64,000 nt of DNA from Photobacterium sp. TLY01 (GTDB lineage Bacteria; Pseudomonadota; Gammaproteobacteria; Enterobacterales; Vibrionaceae): positions 992,001 through 1,056,000 of the forward strand of contig NZ_CP090364.1 of the NCBI RefSeq assembly GCF_021432065.1, read 5' to 3'. Shown here piece by piece: positions 1 to 8,842 of the stretch. The first letter of the stretch is position 1. Each line of letters starts with the position of its first letter. The translations under genes were made by a program, and so were the position numbers. The notes under the pieces are model-generated. The model saw only the letters and a program-made list of their open reading frames with translations. It had not been told where the DNA came from and ran no database searches.

Positions 1-748
1 CCGGGGTCAGCACCAGACTCTCTGGCTGATGTTCGGCCAGCACCTGCGCGAAACGCACCGGATCAAAGGTACTGGATCCCGTCAGGCCAACCGACTCTCC
101 CGGTAAAATCACCGAAGTTGCACCCAGCAGCAGTGGCACATACAGACCGGTAATGTTCTCCAGCAAGGTTGTCAGCGGCAGCATGACCAGATGTTTTCTG
201 GGACGGACACTCGGGGTGATCGCATCGGCTAATGCCTGGCTGGTGGTCGCCAGATGATGCGGACTCAGGCAGACCCCCTTCGGCTGGGCGGTGGAGCCTG
301 ATGTAAAAGTGACTTTGCCGGTCTGAGCTGGGAATGCGGCTGACCGGCCGGGGGATGCAATCCGGTAAAACGGCAGACTGGCAATCTTAGCGGACCCGGT
401 CTGATCGCCGGTGAACCAGTGTCCCCAAAGTCCATCAACCTGTGACGCAGTGAGCAGGTGCCGGATTTGTTGGTCAGAGAAAAAATCCGGCACAGGTATC
501 AGCACTTTTTCTGCGGCCATGGCCGCCAGATCGGCAATCGCCCAGGCCGGTCCATTCTCGGTTTTGAGGGCCAGACAATGAACCTTTTGCTGGTTCAGCG
601 AGTGGGCAGCCAGAGCAACCTCATCAGCCAGTTGACTGAAACTGAGGTGGGTGGCTTCACCGGTATCGGGATCGCGTCCCTGAAAAGCAATCTGCCGGGG
701 CGAGGTGTCCGCGAGTTCAAACAAGCGACTCAGGATCAGGTTATTCAT
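1..748 (-). CDS. AMP-binding acyl-CoA ligase-like protein, 3' end beyond the window
   Basis: Adenylate-forming enzyme, expected to activate a fatty or other carboxylic acid with ATP. The first 249 residues are present, including the family P-loop TSGSTAQPKG at about residue 150; the C-terminal part lies off the left edge. The start (ATG at 748) overlaps the stop of the upstream hemolysin-family gene by ATGA, so the two are translationally coupled and probably one operon. The substrate cannot be told. The family is secure from the P-loop; the exact activity is inference. Confidence 0.85.
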   Translation of the reverse strand, partial: MNNLILSRLFELADTSPRQIAFQGRDPDTGEATHLSFSQLADEVALAAHSLNQQKVHCLALKTENGPAWAIADLAAMAAEKVLIPVPDFFSDQQIRHLLTASQVDGLWGHWFTGDQTGSAKIASLPFYRIASPGRSAAFPAQTGKVTFTSGSTAQPKGVCLSPHHLATTSQALADAITPSVRPRKHLVMLPLTTLLENITGLYVPLLLGATSVILPGESVGLTGSSTFDPVRFAQVLAEHQPESLVLTP

Positions 749-1374
749 GCCTGTCCTCCCTGAGTGGAGCTGATCGCAGACAGGGATGTCTGCTGCCGTC
801 GGGTCAGGGTTTGCAGGCCAGCTGCCAGATTGCCTCCCGAGACTCTGGGCTGGTGACAATAATAAGTGCCCCAGATTTTTTCCGCATCAGGAATGCGATC
901 AGCTGATGCATCAGCAAGTATGTGAGGGGTTAATCCCAGCCGACGCATCATGGCCTGCAGTGGCCCGGTCGCGGTGAAAATACACCAGTGATAACCCAGG
1001 TTGACCAGATAGTGGGCTATCAGGGTGAAGTGCAGAGACGACATCCCGTTAGAGAATGCCGCAAGCTGTCCGAATTCAATCAATTCGCAACGGGAGACCG
1101 TCAGGCCCAGTTTTTCTGACATCAGCCGATCGGCAGGCTGATCCAGATACTGTTCCAGAAACAGCGGGCCTGTGCCGGCAGACTGGTAACCACACACGGA
1201 CAGCAGTTGATTCTGTGCATCGACCAAGGCCAGAAAATCAGGCATAAAGGTGTTGATACGCGCCTGAAAGGCAGAAGCATAGCGCGAGGCGACATAAAAT
1301 TCTGTTTTCTCACGCAAAGGATGATCTCTGTCAATATGCATCAGAGTGAGTTTGTTAGCATTATTCTGATTCAT
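745..1374 (-). CDS. Thermostable hemolysin (delta-VPH) family protein
   Basis: A 209-residue protein resembling the Vibrio thermostable hemolysin / delta-VPH family, with the typical opening about an N-terminal ERxxFI-like segment (REKTEFYVASRYASAF) and a GNAT-like central region. No signal peptide is visible, so a direct secreted-toxin role is doubtful; members often sit, as here, in an operon with an AMP-binding enzyme, which suggests a role in acyl metabolism. An ATG ten codons upstream (1404) is possible but lies in an inverted repeat. The ATG at 1374 has an AAAGGGAAG ribosome site and is preferred. Confidence 0.75.
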   Translation of the reverse strand: MNQNNANKLTLMHIDRDHPLREKTEFYVASRYASAFQARINTFMPDFLALVDAQNQLLSVCGYQSAGTGPLFLEQYLDQPADRLMSEKLGLTVSRCELIEFGQLAAFSNGMSSLHFTLIAHYLVNLGYHWCIFTATGPLQAMMRRLGLTPHILADASADRIPDAEKIWGTYYCHQPRVSGGNLAAGLQTLTRRQQTSLSAISSTQGGQA

Positions 1375-1381
1375 CGCACAC

Positions 1382-1419
1382 TTCCCTTTAAGGTATGTAT
1401 ACACACCTTAGAAAGGGAA
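1382..1419. promoter_or_regulatory. Long inverted repeat over the hemolysin-gene leader
   Basis: The core AAGGTATGTATACACACCTT (1390-1409) is a 20-bp palindrome with one mismatched pair; outer arms TTCCCTTT (1382-1389) and AAAGGGAA (1412-1419) extend it to about 38 bp. It covers the ribosome binding site of the leftward gene. It could be a TetR-type operator, or an RNA hairpin hiding the RBS. Directly beside it is a tandem direct repeat ACTTAAGACA at 1420-1429 and 1431-1440. Confidence 0.6.
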
Positions 1420-1687
1420 ACTTAAGACAGACTTAAGACATAAAATTAATCATCGAATCTTTGCGCCTTTTCAGTCGCCATGAGGTGATAGATTGATTTT
1501 AGTTATGTTTCCTCTCTTTAATATTTGTGACCTTGCTCCTGATGATTCAAGTGGTACGTCCAGATTATTGAGGGATATGTCAATTTCTTACAGGAAATTA
1601 ACGTTTAACATAAATGTCACATTGAGATTTATTCTTGTCATATTTTGTTGCGATGATGACCGCCAAGGAAAGGAGTGTAGAAGCGCA

Positions 1688-1912
1688 ATGAACATGAAAA
1701 TTCGAGCCAATCATCTGGAACCTATGGGATTTGAAGAGTTTTCCCGTTTAATCGATATGATGCCGGCTTCTCGCAGTCCTGTGAAAGTTGAGCCGCTGCT
1801 GGGCAAGGTGCTTACCCATCACTCGGGTGAAGCACGGGAAGGGAAGATTGTGATGCTGTCGTCCGGTACAACTCAGTGGCCGAAACGCCTGCGCACTGTG
1901 AACGGGTGTTAA
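1688..1912 (+). CDS. Hypothetical protein, 74 aa
   Basis: Small soluble protein with no family I recognise. The reading frame is open from 1493, but the sequence before 1688 is AT-rich and low in coding character. The ATG at 1688 follows AAGGAAAGGAG at a slightly long spacing of 12 bases, so a 74-residue product is chosen. It is monocistronic between the leftward hemolysin gene and the convergent LuxR-type gene. Confidence 0.5.
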   Translation: MNMKIRANHLEPMGFEEFSRLIDMMPASRSPVKVEPLLGKVLTHHSGEAREGKIVMLSSGTTQWPKRLRTVNGC

Positions 1913-1951
1913 GTCAGGCGTGTGACGCAGACAACGCTAGATCAGGGATGA

Positions 1952-2752
1952 TTATTTCTTTTCCAGGCTTAACAGGTAATTCCTGAGATTTACCCCTCTG
2001 TTTGTGATTCCCAGTTTGTTGCGTAAGCTGTTTCTGTGGTTTTCTACTGTCTTGCGCGCCACATTCAGGGTACTTGCAATTTCCTTACTCGACATCCCGC
2101 CTCGAATAAATTCTGCAACCTGTAGCTCCGACGGGGTCAGCACCTCCAGCAAACGGCTGTTCATCCCCGGCACATCGCTGAGCAGGTTTTCCATATTGGA
2201 TTTTACGATCTCAAGGCACATTTTCAGTCCGGGATCCTGCACCTGCTTCAGGCGGGCTTCTACTTCCGGTAAATGAATCTCGCGCACTTCCCGCTGTAAA
2301 TGCTCAGGCAGATGCTGCTCCGATGCCGTGGTCAGGAAACTCAGGGAGCTGGCAAGCTCGTTGATGATCTTATAATCCTGCTCTATGGCTGACAGTTTCG
2401 GCTCGGCTGCATGGTCGTCCTTGGCTTTGATGTGCAGGCAATAGACAGCAGGCGCATTTCCCTCTTGCAGACACAGTGTTTCGAAGGTCAGGTTGGCGAC
2501 AGAGAATCGGCATTGATCGGTTTGCTGCTGCAGTACCGCGCGGATCTGCGCAAGATTCGCCGGGCCGACCAGGAAAACGAGATCATCCAGCTGTTTGAGC
2601 GTGAGTGTGGCAACCGGGTAGTTACTGGCGATCACCTGCTCATTGCGATCAAAGGCAATGAAGTAGATATCGTGATGCGCCAGGATTTGCTGGTAAATGC
2701 CGGCTGTGACCTGGGCTGTGCTGTTGTTTTGATTCGCGGTGTGCTGACTCAT
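1952..2752 (-). CDS. LuxR-family transcriptional regulator with PAS-like sensor
   Basis: A 266-residue regulator. Residues 15-110 look like a PAS-type sensory domain, and the C-terminus (about 200-260) is a LuxR/GerE helix-turn-helix with LTPSELQVAEFIRGGMSSKE followed by a recognition segment typical of the family. The ATG at 2752 has an AGGA ribosome site; a longer start at 2833 is possible but lacks one. It is divergent from the sugar ABC importer, so it probably controls that operon in response to a ligand or intracellular cue. Confidence 0.8.
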   Translation of the reverse strand: MSQHTANQNNSTAQVTAGIYQQILAHHDIYFIAFDRNEQVIASNYPVATLTLKQLDDLVFLVGPANLAQIRAVLQQQTDQCRFSVANLTFETLCLQEGNAPAVYCLHIKAKDDHAAEPKLSAIEQDYKIINELASSLSFLTTASEQHLPEHLQREVREIHLPEVEARLKQVQDPGLKMCLEIVKSNMENLLSDVPGMNSRLLEVLTPSELQVAEFIRGGMSSKEIASTLNVARKTVENHRNSLRNKLGITNRGVNLRNYLLSLEKK

Positions 2753-2948
2753 GTTTCCTGGATACCTCGTCGGCGACTGACCGCGGCCTTGGTCAGTCTT
2801 ACCCTGCCATGATACCCAGATTTTACCTATCAATCACCTGGCATTTTTGTTTATAGGTATTTAGTGAGTAATTTATCTCATTCCATTGTGTGTTCTCTCC
2901 TGCGATTGGCCTGATGAATGATTTATCTGTTGATTTTTCAATCATTAG

Positions 2949-2964
2949 TGTGATTGTTATCACT
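2949..2964. promoter_or_regulatory. CRP-like site upstream of the sugar ABC operon
   Basis: TGTGA-N6-TCACT, one mismatch from the CRP consensus TGTGA-N6-TCACA, about 100 bp before the binding-protein gene. Catabolite control of a sugar importer would be expected. Confidence 0.55.
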
Positions 2965-2982
2965 ATGTAAAAACAATGTGTC

Positions 2983-2996
2983 GCGATCTTGATCGC
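2983..2996. promoter_or_regulatory. 14-bp palindrome, candidate operator
   Basis: GCGATC-TT-GATCGC is perfectly symmetric and lies between the CRP-like site and the start of the binding-protein gene. It could be the binding site of the divergent LuxR-type regulator or of a distant repressor. Confidence 0.4.
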
Positions 2997-3062
2997 ATTA
3001 AATACCTAAAAAACACCTATATTAATACTCATGTAATACTCAACACACAGGTGGGACAGGGA

Positions 3063-4145
3063 ATGAAACTGAAGAAAATCGCTCAGGTATGCCAAACCTT
3101 AGGCTTCTCAGCGCTTTTGGCGGTGGCTATGCCGTCATTAGCAGAAGTCACTTCAACGCAAGGGCCAAACGGAGAAACAGCCACGCCTTACACTGAGGTG
3201 ACATTAAATGCCTCGCAAGAAAGTGCGATTAAAAGCAAGGATTACACTGCGGCGATTCTGATGCACAGCACCTCAGATTGGTCGAACGCCCTGATTGATG
3301 GTGCGAAAGACATGTTTGCCGAACTCAATATTGATGTCGTGGCCGTGACAGACGCGGAATTTGATGCCAACAAGCAAAAAACCGATGTCGAAACCACCAT
3401 GGCCATGAAGCCTGACATTCTGATTGCGCTGGTGGTGGATCCGGTTTCCGGCGCGGCGGCCTTTAAGCCCGCGGTACAACAGGGCAGCAAGCTGGTGCTG
3501 ATCAGTAACCTGCCCAGTGGTTTTGAGCACGGTAAAGATTATGCCGGTATCGTGACCGATGATTTGTTCCAGATGGGGAAACTGGCCGCCGACATGATTG
3601 CCAAAGCCGTGGGTGACAAAGGCAAAGTCGGGTTTATTTATCACGAAGCCAATTATTACGTGACGAATCAGCGTGATCAGGCGGTCCTGACCAATCTGCA
3701 GAAAAACTACCCGGGTATCGAGATTGTGGCAAAACGCGGGATTGCCAATGCGAATGACGGCGAGGTGGTTGCCTCGGCACTGATTACCCAGTACCCGGAT
3801 ATGACCGCCATTTATGCCCCCTGGGACAGCATCGCCGAAGGCGTAGTTGCGGCAACGCGCGCCGCAGGTCGTAAAGACATCAAAGTGGTGACCATGGATC
3901 TCGGTGCTGCCAACGCGCTGGATATGGCTAAAGGCCGAAACGTTGCCGGTATCGTGACCGATTTGCCTTATGACCTGGGCCAGACCCTGGCCCGCATGGG
4001 TGCGCTGGCAAAACTGGGTGAATACACGCCACCTTTTGTCACTGTCAGTGCCAGTGCCGTGACCCGCGACAATCTGGCGGATGCCTGGCAGCAGGCGCTG
4101 CGCCGAGAAGCACCGGCTTCCGTGCAAAAAGCCCTGCGTGACTAA
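3063..4145 (+). CDS. Sugar ABC transporter periplasmic binding protein
   Basis: A 360-residue ribose/galactose-type (type I fold, Peripla_BP_4-like) solute-binding protein. It has an N-terminal signal peptide, with likely cleavage after the SLA at about residue 24, and acts in the periplasm. The ATG at 3063 follows a GGGACAGGGA ribosome site; the frame is open further upstream but without coding character. It is the first gene of an importer operon with an ATPase, a permease and a GH3 glycosidase, so the ligand is probably an oligosaccharide or amino sugar (inference). Confidence 0.9.
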   Translation: MKLKKIAQVCQTLGFSALLAVAMPSLAEVTSTQGPNGETATPYTEVTLNASQESAIKSKDYTAAILMHSTSDWSNALIDGAKDMFAELNIDVVAVTDAEFDANKQKTDVETTMAMKPDILIALVVDPVSGAAAFKPAVQQGSKLVLISNLPSGFEHGKDYAGIVTDDLFQMGKLAADMIAKAVGDKGKVGFIYHEANYYVTNQRDQAVLTNLQKNYPGIEIVAKRGIANANDGEVVASALITQYPDMTAIYAPWDSIAEGVVAATRAAGRKDIKVVTMDLGAANALDMAKGRNVAGIVTDLPYDLGQTLARMGALAKLGEYTPPFVTVSASAVTRDNLADAWQQALRREAPASVQKALRD

Positions 4146-4201
4146 TTGGAATGACAGGTATGCCAGGGTGCAGTCGGCATACCGTTTGAAAGAGGTATTC
4201 A

Positions 4202-5689
4202 ATGGAAGTGAATGCAATTGAAGCCCGTCGCCTGAAAAAAGGCTTTGATGGTAATCCGGTGCTTAAAGAGGTGAATTTCACCCTGAAAGCCGGAGAGGTC
4301 CATGCCCTGGTTGGCCAGAATGGCGCCGGTAAATCGACTCTGGTCAAACTGATCAATGGTTTCCATCAGCGGGACGGTGGTGAGATCCGTCTTTTTGGCG
4401 AAGCGAGTGCTTTCGCGACTCCGAAAGAAGCCCAGGCAAAAGGGATTGCGATGGTCTATCAGGACCTCAGTCTGATCCCCAGCCTGAGTGTGGCGGACAA
4501 CATTTTTCTGACGCACTCAAAGCAGCGCTCTGCACTGATCTCCAACCGGGAGCGAGTACGCGAGGCCGAACCGATACTGGCAACACTCGGGGTCGATATC
4601 GATCCTCGGCAGAAAGTGGAGACCTTAAGCGTCGGGGAGCAGCAGTTTGTTGAGATCGCCAAAGCCATGGCGATGGATGCCCGCATCCTGGTGCTGGACG
4701 AACCGACGGCCTCCTTGTCGAACAATGAGATTAATGCGCTGTTTGCGGTGATTAAAAATCTGAAAAGCAGAGGCATTTCAATTATCTACATCACGCATTA
4801 TATGAGCGACATTATGCGTATCTGTGATGCGGTGACTGTGCTCCGGGATGGTTATACGGTTCTGGAAACTCAGACCGCAGACACTTCAGTGGATGCGCTG
4901 GTCGAAGCCATGCTCGGCAGTAAGACAGACACGGAATTTGTCTGGGATCGGCCTGTCGCTTCGCACTCAGCAACCGTGCCCTTGTTAGAGTTGCGCGATG
5001 TGACAACTGCTGATCTTGATGCGGTCTCGCTCAAGGTGATGCCGGGTCAGGTGGTTGGTCTGGCTGGGTTACTGGGCAGCGGCAGAACAGAAATTCTGGA
5101 AGCCATTTATGGCTTAACGCCTGTTTTAAGTGGCGAAGTGCGGGTAAACGGTCAGCCGGTGAAGATTCACTCTCCCCGCCAGGCCATTGAAAACGGGATC
5201 AACATGGTGCCGGAAGAGCGCCGTTCGCAGGGGCTGGTGCTGGATTTCTCTGTCGAAGATAACGTTTTGATGGCGTCGTTTGACCGGATTTCCCGATCCA
5301 TGGTGCTGGATAAAGCCAAAGGCCAGTCCATGGTGGAAGATACCATTCAAAAACTGGGGGTGAAGACCACAGGAGTGTCTCAGCCGGTGCGTTTTTTATC
5401 CGGCGGTAACCAGCAAAAAGTGGTCATTGGTAAGTGTCTGTCCACCGACGCGAAAGTCCTGCTGCTTGATGATCCGACCTTCGGCATAGATATCAATGCG
5501 AAGTACGAAATCATGAAAATTGTGAATCAGTATGTCGCTCAGGGGAATGGCGTGATTTTTGTGTCCAGTGAATATGCCGAAGTCGGCAGTTTCTGCGATG
5601 TAATTTATGTGGTCAACAAGGGGCGGATCGTTCGCCATTTCAGTGGCCAGCGGATGACGGAAGACGCACTGCTGGCAGCAGTGCAGTAA
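4202..5689 (+). CDS. Sugar ABC transporter ATPase, two fused nucleotide-binding domains
   Basis: A 495-residue RbsA/MglA-type ATPase. The first half has Walker A GQNGAGKST, signature LSVGEQQ and Walker B ILVLDEPTAS. The second half has a degenerate Walker A GLLGSGRTE, signature LSGGNQQK and LLLDDPTFGID. The degenerate second P-loop is normal for this family. It energises import with the adjacent permease, 16 bp downstream. Confidence 0.93.
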   Translation: MEVNAIEARRLKKGFDGNPVLKEVNFTLKAGEVHALVGQNGAGKSTLVKLINGFHQRDGGEIRLFGEASAFATPKEAQAKGIAMVYQDLSLIPSLSVADNIFLTHSKQRSALISNRERVREAEPILATLGVDIDPRQKVETLSVGEQQFVEIAKAMAMDARILVLDEPTASLSNNEINALFAVIKNLKSRGISIIYITHYMSDIMRICDAVTVLRDGYTVLETQTADTSVDALVEAMLGSKTDTEFVWDRPVASHSATVPLLELRDVTTADLDAVSLKVMPGQVVGLAGLLGSGRTEILEAIYGLTPVLSGEVRVNGQPVKIHSPRQAIENGINMVPEERRSQGLVLDFSVEDNVLMASFDRISRSMVLDKAKGQSMVEDTIQKLGVKTTGVSQPVRFLSGGNQQKVVIGKCLSTDAKVLLLDDPTFGIDINAKYEIMKIVNQYVAQGNGVIFVSSEYAEVGSFCDVIYVVNKGRIVRHFSGQRMTEDALLAAVQ

Positions 5690-5705
5690 GGATAAGGAAT
5701 TGCGT

Positions 5706-6683
5706 ATGAACGAGAAAACACTTCAGCCGCCACGGACAAGCCGCATTAACTGGCGCGATTACATTATTTACTTTGTCTTTATCGGCATCTTCATCTTCTT
5801 TTCGGTGATGCTGCACGATAAAGGATTTCTCACCTCAGTGAACCTGATGAACATTGCTCGTCAGACCGCAACCATTGCCATTATGGCGGTCGGCATGACC
5901 TTTGTGCTGAGTGCGGCCGAAATTGACCTGTCGTTTGGTGCAACGGTTGCGTTAGCCGCCATTGTGTCAGCCCTGACACTGCAGGAAACCGACAGCATTT
6001 TGCTCGCGGTGTCTGCCGCCCTGATGGTGGGGACCATGATAGGTTTTGTGAACGGCGTCTTTGTGACTCAGGTGGGGATTCCATCTTTTCTGGTCACGCT
6101 CGGTACCACAGGTATTATCACGGGCATTGCCCGCTGGTCGACGTCGTTGCAGTCAATTCCGATTGACAATGATACCTATACCTTCATTTTTGGCTCCGGC
6201 GACATCGGCCCGTTTTCCATCCTGTTTATCTGGACCATTATCGTCACCGTCATCGGCGCCTTTGTGCTGCGCAATACCACTTTTGGTAAGCATGTGCTGG
6301 CGACGGGGGGCAACAAAGTTTCTGCCATGTATTCAGGGATCAATGTCAACCGTATCAAGCTGTATGTGCTGATGCTGAACGGTTTTCTTGCCGCGTTGGC
6401 CGGTATCTTGTACTCAGGTCGTCTTTACAGTGCCCGTTACACCTTAGGTGAAAACGATCTGATGCTGGTGATTGCTGCCGTGATCATCGGCGGTACCAAC
6501 CTGTTTGGCGGTAAGGGGACTGTGATCGGCTCTGTGATTGGGGCGCTCATCATGGGCATGGTCAACAATGGCTTGATTCTGATGGGGCTGAATGTCGATC
6601 AGCAACTGATTCTGCGCGGCATTATTGTGATTGTGGCGGTGACTTTCACCATGGGCCAGATTCGCCAGTTACGTAAGAAATAA
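5706..6683 (+). CDS. Sugar ABC transporter permease (RbsC-like)
   Basis: A 325-residue inner-membrane permease of the ribose/xylose type (BPD_transp_2), with about ten hydrophobic segments and the GGTNLFGGKGT loop typical of the family. An in-frame TTG at 5700 lies only one base from AAGGA, so the ATG at 5706 with a seven-base spacing is chosen. It follows the ATPase gene closely. Confidence 0.92.
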   Translation: MNEKTLQPPRTSRINWRDYIIYFVFIGIFIFFSVMLHDKGFLTSVNLMNIARQTATIAIMAVGMTFVLSAAEIDLSFGATVALAAIVSALTLQETDSILLAVSAALMVGTMIGFVNGVFVTQVGIPSFLVTLGTTGIITGIARWSTSLQSIPIDNDTYTFIFGSGDIGPFSILFIWTIIVTVIGAFVLRNTTFGKHVLATGGNKVSAMYSGINVNRIKLYVLMLNGFLAALAGILYSGRLYSARYTLGENDLMLVIAAVIIGGTNLFGGKGTVIGSVIGALIMGMVNNGLILMGLNVDQQLILRGIIVIVAVTFTMGQIRQLRKK

Positions 6684-6720
6684 CGTTTTTACTTTGATTA
6701 AGGATGATGGGGAGAGAAAC

Positions 6721-8331
6721 ATGGCTGCAGAAACACAAGTGGCGGAGCTGATTGCTGGCTGGACACTCAAGGAGAAAGTGGGTCAGTTGTTTATTCTGGC
6801 ATTTCCCGGCAAGTCTGCCGAAGCGGCACGTAAGATGGTGGCCGAGTATAACCTGGGGGGATGTTACTTAAGCCAGGATAACGCGGAAACCTTCACTGAA
6901 GCGCATCAGCTGAATCAGTCGCTGGATGTCATCGTCAAGCACCACCACCGCTTACCTTTGTTACTGGGCGTGGATCAGGAAGGCGCCTGGGGCGTTCTGG
7001 TGGGTGAGTCGACGACCGGACCGGGCAATCTGGCGCTGGGAGTGCCGGACACGGTGACGGGTACAGAGCGCATGTATCAAGTGATCGGTGATGAAATGCG
7101 TTATGCCGGTTTTAACTGCATTCTTGGTCCCTGCTGTGATGTGAACTTTAATCCGGAATCGCCGATCATTGATACCCGTTCGTTTGGCGATCAGCCAAAG
7201 AAAGTCAGTGCCCATTCTGCTGCTGCGGTTCGCGGATTACACCAAGGCGATATCACCGCCTGTGCCAAGCATTTTCCCGGCCATGGTGACACGCAAGGGG
7301 ACACCCACAGGGATATTCCCCGCGTCGATAAATCGTACGATGAGCTGAAAGCCAATGATCTGGCGCCGTTTCAGGCCGCGATCAATGCCGGCGTGGATCT
7401 GGTGATGACCAGCCACATTCTTTATCCGCAGCTCGATGACACTTACCCGGCGACACTGTCATCAGTGATCTTGCAGCAGGTGCTACGCAAGGATATGGGA
7501 TTTGACGGCATTATTATTTCCGACAGCATGAACATGGGCGCCATCCAGCATCATTACACGCCGGTCGAAGCCGCCGTCCGGGCCATGCAGGCCGGGATTA
7601 CCATGATCATGCTCTCAGAAGAGCATTATGATCATTCAGAGGCGTATCTGGATAAGCAACTGGCGATGATTCACGGTGTGATTGATGCCGTGAAATCTGG
7701 CGAACTGTCTGAGCAAGTGATTGATACCGCGTTACAAAAAGTGGTGCGCTTTAAACTGGATAAGCTGCTGCCCATGCCGTTGTTCCACAAAGTGTCGATG
7801 CCAGCCAGCCAGATCGTGGCCAGGAATGCGGCAGAAGCGGCGGTGACCTGGGTGCGTGGCGGCGTAGAGACCAGTGGCCAGAAACTGTACGTCATCAATG
7901 CCACGCCAGCGGCCAGTTACCATAACCTGATGAACCCCCGAGGGATTGGTCCGAATCAGTCTCAACCGGCTTATGAGGCATTCATCCAAACCCTGCGCCA
8001 GACCGAAGCAGTGTGGCAGGAGGTCAGTGTTGACCAACTCCCTGACAGCTGCAGCGATGGTTATCTGGTGGTGATTACAGAAAATCATCCGTTGCCCGGT
8101 GAAGACTTTGATCAGGTGCAGGCTCAGCAACTGGTTCAGCAACTCAGTCAGGACTTCAGCAATCTGATCGTTGTGGCATTGCGCAGCCCGTATGATCTGC
8201 TGCGCTATCCCAGCGTCTCTCACTACCTCTGTGCCCACTCGTCCCGTCCTGAAAGTGCTGCCGCGGCAGCCAGGGTGCTGGCAGGTGAGCACGCAGCCGG
8301 ACATGGCTGTGCGGTGAGCCGGGTAGACTAG
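6721..8331 (+). CDS. Glycoside hydrolase family 3, NagZ-like beta-N-acetylglucosaminidase
   Basis: A 536-residue GH3 enzyme. It shows the NagZ-type loop KHFPGHGDT (from about residue 183) followed by DTH, the Asp-His acid/base dyad of GH3 beta-N-acetylhexosaminidases, and the nucleophile Asp in ISDSMNMG at about residue 268. A C-terminal domain of about 170 residues goes beyond the minimal 340-residue NagZ. No signal peptide is visible, so it is cytoplasmic and probably cleaves the sugar imported by the transporter encoded just before it. A GGGGAGAG ribosome site fixes the start. Confidence 0.88.
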   Translation: MAAETQVAELIAGWTLKEKVGQLFILAFPGKSAEAARKMVAEYNLGGCYLSQDNAETFTEAHQLNQSLDVIVKHHHRLPLLLGVDQEGAWGVLVGESTTGPGNLALGVPDTVTGTERMYQVIGDEMRYAGFNCILGPCCDVNFNPESPIIDTRSFGDQPKKVSAHSAAAVRGLHQGDITACAKHFPGHGDTQGDTHRDIPRVDKSYDELKANDLAPFQAAINAGVDLVMTSHILYPQLDDTYPATLSSVILQQVLRKDMGFDGIIISDSMNMGAIQHHYTPVEAAVRAMQAGITMIMLSEEHYDHSEAYLDKQLAMIHGVIDAVKSGELSEQVIDTALQKVVRFKLDKLLPMPLFHKVSMPASQIVARNAAEAAVTWVRGGVETSGQKLYVINATPAASYHNLMNPRGIGPNQSQPAYEAFIQTLRQTEAVWQEVSVDQLPDSCSDGYLVVITENHPLPGEDFDQVQAQQLVQQLSQDFSNLIVVALRSPYDLLRYPSVSHYLCAHSSRPESAAAAARVLAGEHAAGHGCAVSRVD

Positions 8332-8398
8332 CGATATAAGAATAAAGATAAGCGGGTTGAACTCGCATTAGCAATCAAGGTTCCTTGAGATATCTCTC

Positions 8399-8421
8399 CC
8401 GGCACTCTGTGCCGGTTTTTT
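8399..8421 (+). terminator. Terminator after the importer/GH3 operon
   Basis: CCGGCAC-TCT-GTGCCGG followed by six T. Confidence 0.9.
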
Positions 8422-8529
8422 ATGTCAGAGATAAAATCTTTCATTAAGAATTAATTGCGATACATCATCACGGGAAAACTCAGCTAAGCTTCTTTTGAAC
8501 GTGGTCAATTCCGATGAGAGGAGTGAAAA

Positions 8530-8781
8530 ATGGGTATTATTTCCTGGATTATTCTGGGCCTGATTGCGGGTGCACTGGCCAAATGGCTTATGCCGGGTGA
8601 AGATGGCGGCGGCTGGATTGTGACTATGGCTCTGGGGATTGTCGGTGCTTTTGTCGGGGGCTGGATTGGCAGCTTAATTGGCCTGGGGCCAGTTACCGGG
8701 GTGAATATTGGCAGCCTGATCACCGCAACCCTGGGGGCATTTATTGTCTTGCTTGTTTATAACAAGTTTATTCGTTCTTAG
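8530..8781 (+). CDS. GlsB/YeaQ/YmgE-family membrane protein
   Basis: An 83-residue, glycine-rich protein with three hydrophobic segments, of the small transglycosylase-associated / GlsB stress family in the inner membrane. It is preceded by GAGAGGAG and stands alone between two terminators. Its biochemical role is unknown in the family; stress induction is typical. Confidence 0.85.
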   Translation: MGIISWIILGLIAGALAKWLMPGEDGGGWIVTMALGIVGAFVGGWIGSLIGLGPVTGVNIGSLITATLGAFIVLLVYNKFIRS

Positions 8782-8799
8782 TTGTTTCTCTCCTGACCA

Positions 8800-8826
8800 A
8801 TAAGCCGCTCGTGTTGAGCGGCTTAT
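8800..8826. terminator. Bidirectional terminator hairpin
   Basis: An 11-bp perfect stem (ATAAGCCGCTC / GAGCGGCTTAT) with loop GTGTT, between convergent genes. T-runs are weak. Confidence 0.7.
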
Positions 8827-8842
8827 CCGTCATCGTGCAGGG

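Noticed and set aside
3273..4217. 314-codon open frame on the - strand
   Set aside because: Fully antisense to the sugar-binding protein, with histidine/glycine-rich composition typical of a shadow frame and no ribosome site.
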